46,663 nt of DNA from JBBQXK01 sp038251625 (GTDB taxonomy: Bacteria > Pseudomonadota > Alphaproteobacteria > Rhodobacterales > Rhodobacteraceae): NCBI GenBank assembly GCA_038251625.1, contig JBBSBE010000016.1, forward strand, positions 1-46,663, given 5' to 3'. Below are positions 42,269 through 46,663 of this stretch, one piece after another (position 1 is the first letter of the stretch; each line of letters starts with the position of its first letter). The notes under the pieces are model-generated. The model saw only the letters and a list, made by a program, of their open reading frames with translations, had not been told where the DNA came from and ran no database searches. Both the position numbers and the translations under genes were made by a program.

Positions 42269-44962
42269 ATGAGCGAAATCAGCCGCGTGGCGCTCTTTGG
42301 CAAGCTGAACAAGCTGGGGTACCAGGCCATCGAAAGTGCGGCCGTCTTCTGCAAGCTGCGCGGCAATCCGTATGTGGAGGTCGTCCACTGGATGCATCAG
42401 ATCCTGCAATTGCAGGATAGCGACATCCACCACATCGCCAAACACTACAAGATGGATCCGTCCCGCTTGGCGGCTGACATGACGCGGGCGCTTGATGCCC
42501 TGCCGCGCGGCGCCTCGGCGATCTCCGACCTGTCGGCACATCTGGAAAACGCGGTGGAGCGGGCCTGGGTCTATGGTTCGCTGAAATACAATTCCAATCA
42601 GGTGCGTACGGGGCACATCATCCTTGGCATGCTCAAGACCAAAGAACTGCAGGGGATCCTCTGGGGCATTTCAGAACAGTTCCGGGTGGTCAAGGCAGAT
42701 GACCTGGCCGACAATTTCGACACCGTCACCGATGGCAGCCCCGAAGAGGCGATGGCGCCGCAGGATGGCAGCCGCACGGGTGCGCGACCGGGCGAGGATA
42801 CCGGTGCCATTGCCCCAGCGCAGATGGGCAAGGAAGAGGCGCTGAAGCAGTTCACGACCGACCTGACGCAGCAGGCCCGCGACGGCAAGATCGACCCGAT
42901 CATGGGTCGGGACGAGGAGATCCGGCAAGTGGTGGACGTGCTGATGCGTCGCCGCCAGAACAACCCGATCCTGACGGGTGAGGCAGGCGTGGGCAAGACC
43001 GCGGTGGTCGAGGGCTTTGCGATGCGCATCGCGCGCGGCGACGTGCCGCCCGCGCTGAAGGATGCGCGGATCCTCTCACTCGACGTGGGCCTGTTGCAAG
43101 CCGGGGCCAGCATGAAGGGCGAGTTCGAGAACCGCCTGAAATCGGTGATCGAGGAGGTGCAGGGATCGACGACGCCGATCATCATGTTCATCGACGAGAC
43201 GCATACTTTGGTGGGGGCCGGCGGAGCCGCGGGTACGGGCGACGCCGCGAACCTGCTCAAGCCTGCGCTGGCGCGCGGCACGCTCCGCACCATCGGCGCC
43301 ACGACCTGGGCCGAATACAAGAAGCATATCGAGAAAGACCCCGCCCTGACCCGCCGCTTCCAGACGGTCGTGGTGGATGAACCCAGCCCCGCCAAGGCCA
43401 TCGTGATGATGCGTGGCATCGCCTCAATGCTGGAAAAGCACCACAAGGTGCAAATTCTGGACGAGGGGATCGAGGCGGCGGTAAACCTGTCTGCCCGCTA
43501 CATTCCCGCGCGGCAGTTGCCCGACAAATCGGTAAGCGTGCTTGATACGGCTTCGGCCCGCGTGGCCATCAGCCAGCATGCCGTGCCGCCCGAGGTGGAC
43601 GACAGCCGCAAGCGCATATCAGCGCTTGAGACGGAGCTTGAAATCATCGATCGCGATGAAACGGCAGGCTACGATGTCGGTGAACGCCGCACTGCGATTA
43701 CCGCGATCAAGGTCGAGGAAGAGGCGCGCTTAGCCGACCTGACCAAGCGGTGGGAGGCGGAAAAGGCCGTGGTCGAGGAAATCCTCGCCATCCGCGCCAA
43801 GCTGCGCGAAGGCGGTGCGAAGGTGGAAGCCGCCCCCGGTGAAGAGTCGAAAAGCCCGCTGACGCCCGAGGAACGCGCCGCGCTGATGACGGATCTGAAG
43901 GCCAAGAATGCCGAACTGATCAGCCTGCAGGGCGAAACCCCCCTGATTCTGCCCATCGTGGATGCGCAGGCGGTGGCGACCGTGGTGGGCGACTGGACCG
44001 GCATTCCCGTGGGCCGGATGCTGAAGGATGAGATCGAGACCGTCCTGAAGCTGGACGAACACCTCGCCAAGCGGGTGATCGGCCAGGACCACGCGATGAA
44101 GATGATCGCCAAGCGTATCCAGACCAGCCGCGCGGGCCTCGACAACCCCTCGAAACCCATCGGGGTCTTCATGCTCGCGGGCACCTCGGGCGTGGGCAAG
44201 ACGGAAACCGCGCTGGCGTTGGCCGAGGTTCTTTATGGCGGTGAGCAGAACGTCATCACGATCAATATGAGCGAGTATCAGGAGGCGCATACCGTTTCGT
44301 CCCTGAAAGGCGCCCCTCCCGGTTACATCGGCTATGGCGAAGGCGGTGTCTTGACCGAAGCGGTGCGCCGCAAGCCCTATAGCGTCGTCCTGCTCGACGA
44401 GGTGGAAAAGGCCCACCCCGATGTTCATGAAATCTTTTTTCAGGTCTTTGACAAAGGTCAGATGGAAGACGGCGAAGGCCGGATGATCGATTTCCGCAAC
44501 TGCCTGATCCTGCTGACCACGAACGCAGGGACAGAGATGATCATGGATATGTGTGCCGACCCTGACCTGATGCCCGAGCCTGAGGGTCTGGCCAAGGCGC
44601 TGCGCGAGCCGCTTCTGAAAATCTTCCCGCCCGCCCTTCTTGGCCGCCTTGTGGTGATCCCCTACTATCCGCTGTCCCCAAGCATGATCGCGGAAATCAC
44701 GAAACTGCAGCTTAACCGCATCAAGAAGCGCGTGCAGGCCGCGCATGGTGTGCCCTTCGAGTACAGTCAGGACGTGGTCGACACCATTGTCGGCCGTTGC
44801 CAGGAATTGGAGTCCGGTGGCCGCATGATCGACGCCATCGTGACCAACACCATGCTTCCCGACATATCCGCCGAATTCTTGCGGCGCATGATGGCGGGTG
44901 GCGAAGTCAAGCGCGTGGCCATTGACGTGAAAGATGGCGATTTCACATACAGTTTTGAATGA
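42269..44962 (+). CDS. clpV: T6SS AAA+ ATPase ClpV (TssH)
   Basis: An 897-residue ClpB/Hsp100-type unfoldase that disassembles the contracted sheath. The N-terminal domain (about 1-160) includes FGKLNKLGYQAIESAAVFCK. Walker A1 is GEAGVGKT (237-244), followed by a middle coiled coil (about 440-560). Walker A2 is GTSGVGKT (about 638-645), with Walker B2 in VVLLDEVEKAHPDVHE and the ClpV block GAPPGYIGYGEGGVLTEAVR. The ATG at 42269 has GGAAGG upstream; an open extension into tssG is not supported by homology. It follows tssG after 52 bases. Confidence 0.96.
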   Translation: MSEISRVALFGKLNKLGYQAIESAAVFCKLRGNPYVEVVHWMHQILQLQDSDIHHIAKHYKMDPSRLAADMTRALDALPRGASAISDLSAHLENAVERAWVYGSLKYNSNQVRTGHIILGMLKTKELQGILWGISEQFRVVKADDLADNFDTVTDGSPEEAMAPQDGSRTGARPGEDTGAIAPAQMGKEEALKQFTTDLTQQARDGKIDPIMGRDEEIRQVVDVLMRRRQNNPILTGEAGVGKTAVVEGFAMRIARGDVPPALKDARILSLDVGLLQAGASMKGEFENRLKSVIEEVQGSTTPIIMFIDETHTLVGAGGAAGTGDAANLLKPALARGTLRTIGATTWAEYKKHIEKDPALTRRFQTVVVDEPSPAKAIVMMRGIASMLEKHHKVQILDEGIEAAVNLSARYIPARQLPDKSVSVLDTASARVAISQHAVPPEVDDSRKRISALETELEIIDRDETAGYDVGERRTAITAIKVEEEARLADLTKRWEAEKAVVEEILAIRAKLREGGAKVEAAPGEESKSPLTPEERAALMTDLKAKNAELISLQGETPLILPIVDAQAVATVVGDWTGIPVGRMLKDEIETVLKLDEHLAKRVIGQDHAMKMIAKRIQTSRAGLDNPSKPIGVFMLAGTSGVGKTETALALAEVLYGGEQNVITINMSEYQEAHTVSSLKGAPPGYIGYGEGGVLTEAVRRKPYSVVLLDEVEKAHPDVHEIFFQVFDKGQMEDGEGRMIDFRNCLILLTTNAGTEMIMDMCADPDLMPEPEGLAKALREPLLKIFPPALLGRLVVIPYYPLSPSMIAEITKLQLNRIKKRVQAAHGVPFEYSQDVVDTIVGRCQELESGGRMIDAIVTNTMLPDISAEFLRRMMAGGEVKRVAIDVKDGDFTYSFE

Positions 44963-44976
44963 TGGGAGAGAGGTAG

Positions 44977-45897
44977 ATGGCCGACGAAGGCAAAAAGGAA
45001 ATCAAGGTCGAGCTGAAGTTTCTGCCGATGAAGGAGCTTTCTCCCAAAGCGGCAAAGTTCGTGGCCAACGAGGCGGACCTGTCCAAGAAGGTCAAGCCGC
45101 CGGTAACCTGGTCGCAGAAAGGCAAGTTCGACCCGCGCAAGCACAACAAGAAGTCGCTTGATACCGAGATCTACAATGCCGCGCGGATGCCCTTCAAGAT
45201 TTTCGCCAATCGTGTGGATCTGGCGGTCAAGGATGGCGTGGACGACAAGAAGAAGAAAAAACTGCTGAGTGATTTTGACGAGGCCGTGAAGGGCGCGATT
45301 GCCAACGCCTCGCTGGCCTTTGAAGAGATCGAATCCGGCAAGGGCGACAACAAGAAGGCGCTGAAGGACGGCAAGGCCGCCATGGGCAAACTTGACGGGG
45401 TCGATTTTGCCGACAGTTTCGCCAAACCGTTCGACCAATTGATGGACGTGCTGGACAAGCTGAAGGTTGCGCTCAAGGCCAAGGGTGGCGACAGTGCGCA
45501 AGCCTTTGACAAGGCACGCAAGGCGGCGGATTCAGTGTCGGACAGCTACGAAAAGGCTGGAAAGGAGGCGTTTGCCGCCGTTGATTTCCTGCTGAAGACG
45601 GGCCGCTCGATCAAGAATGACAAGAAGGCGGACCCAGCCTTGGTGGAGTTCGGGCGAAAGATCATGAAGAGCGAGAGCATCTTTGACGGGTTCGTCAAGG
45701 CCGCCGACGCCTTCGGCAAAGTGATCGATGATTGTGTGGCCCTTCTCAAGGCCAACAGTGCCGAAGCCAAGGATGTGGATCAGCGGATCAAGGCGCTGAC
45801 GGCCACCAACAAGGTGATCAAGACGGCGGACGAGGTGGAGGCAGCGGCCAAAAAGTTGAAGCCAGAGTTCGATAAAGTCGAGAAACAACTGAAGTGA
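44977..45897 (+). CDS. Unknown 306-aa lysine-rich helical protein in the T6SS operon
   Basis: A 306-residue protein that I do not recognise. It is highly charged, rich in Lys, Ala and Asp, and looks almost entirely helical after about residue 60 (KKKKKLLSDFDEAVKGAIAN, AQAFDKARKAADSVSDSYEK). The N-terminal 60 residues (KVELKFLPMKELSPKAAKFV) look different and may be a small beta/alpha domain. No signal peptide, membrane segment or enzymatic motif is seen. GGGAGAGAG precedes the ATG, 14 bases after clpV; a tssB copy follows after 68 bases. Within a structural operon it may be an accessory component or an effector (inference). Confidence 0.75.
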   Translation: MADEGKKEIKVELKFLPMKELSPKAAKFVANEADLSKKVKPPVTWSQKGKFDPRKHNKKSLDTEIYNAARMPFKIFANRVDLAVKDGVDDKKKKKLLSDFDEAVKGAIANASLAFEEIESGKGDNKKALKDGKAAMGKLDGVDFADSFAKPFDQLMDVLDKLKVALKAKGGDSAQAFDKARKAADSVSDSYEKAGKEAFAAVDFLLKTGRSIKNDKKADPALVEFGRKIMKSESIFDGFVKAADAFGKVIDDCVALLKANSAEAKDVDQRIKALTATNKVIKTADEVEAAAKKLKPEFDKVEKQLK

Positions 45898-45965
45898 TCC
45901 AATGCCGATGACGTGCTGCAAGCCATGTTCCGACACCGCTTTGTCCTTCCGGGTGGAGGTCTGAC

Positions 45966-46663
45966 ATGGCTGGCAGCTCGCAGAAGTTCATCGCCCGCAA
46001 TCGTGCCCCTCGCGTTCAGATCGAATACGATGTTGAGCTTTATGGTGCCGAAAAGAAGGTGCAGTTGCCCTTTGTGATGGGGGTGATGGCCGATCTGGCG
46101 GGCAAGCCCGTGCAGGCCTTGCCACCGGTGGACGACCGCAAATTCCTTGAAATAGACGTGGATAACTTCGACGCCCGGATGCGCGCGATGGCGCCACGTG
46201 TGGCCTTCAGCGTGCCGAACACGCTGACCGGCGAGGGGCAGCTTTCGGTCGATATCACGTTTGCGGGGATGGACGACTTTTCGCCCGCCGCCATTGCCCG
46301 CCACGTCGAGCCGCTGCGCAAGCTGCTTGAAGCGCGCACGGAACTGTCCAACCTTCTGACCTACATGGACGGGAAGACGGGCGCCGAGGAATTGATCGAG
46401 CGGTTCCTGCAAGATCCTTCCGTTCTGGCTGCACTGGCTGCTGATCGCCCTTCTGCCCCGGACAATGCCGCGGAAGCGCTGGCCGCCCTGCGCGCAGCCC
46501 AGCCTGTTGAACGTGCGGAACCGGATGAGGCTGCTGCTGCGCTGGCGGCGCTGCGCGCAGCACAACCCGTTCAAACGGAAAAGCCCGACGAGGCCGCCAC
46601 GGCCCTTGCTGCCCTTCGCGCGCAACAACCGGTTGCCAGTGACGCGCCCGACACCGCTGCTGC
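45966..46663 (+). CDS. tssB2: Second T6SS sheath small subunit with repeat tail, cut by window end
   Basis: At least 232 residues are visible and the frame is open at the window end. Residues 1 to about 159 are a TssB domain closely matching copy 1 (about 125 of 159 identical by hand alignment; the first 47 residues differ at one position). Many codons differ only at silent positions, so the duplication is old and the protein sequence has been conserved. From residue 166 a tail of tandem 21-residue repeats begins, built around ALAALRAxQPV, unlike normal TssB, which ends near residue 170. GGAGG is present before the ATG. The name tssB2 is mine. It could be an alternative sheath subunit or a fusion whose C-terminal domain lies outside the window. 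Confidence 0.9.
   Translation, partial: MAGSSQKFIARNRAPRVQIEYDVELYGAEKKVQLPFVMGVMADLAGKPVQALPPVDDRKFLEIDVDNFDARMRAMAPRVAFSVPNTLTGEGQLSVDITFAGMDDFSPAAIARHVEPLRKLLEARTELSNLLTYMDGKTGAEELIERFLQDPSVLAALAADRPSAPDNAAEALAALRAAQPVERAEPDEAAAALAALRAAQPVQTEKPDEAATALAALRAQQPVASDAPDTAA
46461..46663 (+). repeat. 63-base coding tandem repeats (21 residues each)
   Basis: Three full units (46461-46523, 46524-46586, 46587-46649) and the start of a fourth lie inside the second tssB. Each unit reads D-x-A-A-x-A-L-A-A-L-R-A-x-Q-P-V followed by five variable residues ending in Pro. The units are exactly in phase at 63 bases and differ at many silent sites. The array runs off the window end, so copy number is unknown. 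Confidence 0.9.

Overview
The window looks like chromosomal DNA of an alphaproteobacterium of the Rhodobacterales (Rhodobacteraceae/Paracoccaceae type). The evidence is high GC, dense operons joined by ATGA/TGATG overlaps, and protein families typical of that group (DUF1523, the PxpABC/DUF1989 pair, the ATP-grasp/transglutaminase cluster, a TPR-type adenylate cyclase). The assignment is inferred from the sequence alone. Coding density is near complete: no gap without a gene exceeds 300 bases, and I see no rRNA, tRNA, insertion sequence or CRISPR array.

Layout. 1-4.8 kb: the end of pheT, an M15-like peptidase and a GMC oxidoreductase. 4.8-11.6 kb: a tight seven-gene minus-strand operon (coiled-coil protein, unknown 378-aa protein, AAA+ ATPase, two small membrane proteins, a 452-aa unknown and a DUF1523 membrane protein) that I cannot match to a described pathway. 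11.7-17.7 kb: panC-panB, a cupin, a class III adenylate cyclase with TPRs, PPK2 and a hemolysin III/PAQR protein. 17.8-25.7 kb: 5-oxoprolinase subunits pxpA-B-C, a divergent DUF1989 gene, 6-phosphogluconate dehydrogenase, a ThuA-like protein with a Gfo/Idh/MocA dehydrogenase, and an AbrB-family membrane protein. 25.7-32.3 kb: a three-gene cluster of a transglutaminase, a circularly permuted ATP-grasp/alpha-E protein and a DUF2126 transglutaminase fusion, a predicted but biochemically obscure peptide-ligation system.

32.4-46.7 kb: a type VI secretion system. On the plus strand are tssA, tssB, tssC, hcp, tagJ, tssE, tssF, tssG, clpV (tssH), an orphan 306-residue lysine-rich protein and a second tssB cut by the window end. 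TssB/TssC form the contractile sheath, Hcp the inner tube, TssE/F/G the baseplate, TssA is an assembly factor, ClpV recycles the sheath, and TagJ is a sheath-associated accessory. The membrane complex (TssJLM), TssK and VgrG are not in the window and presumably lie downstream. Divergent from tssA are two minus-strand genes sharing a 105-residue domain that I do not recognise.

The strongest candidates for something undescribed are: the second TssB with a C-terminal tail of 21-residue tandem repeats; the paralogous pair divergent from the T6SS operon; the orphan between clpV and the second tssB; and the seven-gene AAA+ operon at 4.8-11.6 kb.
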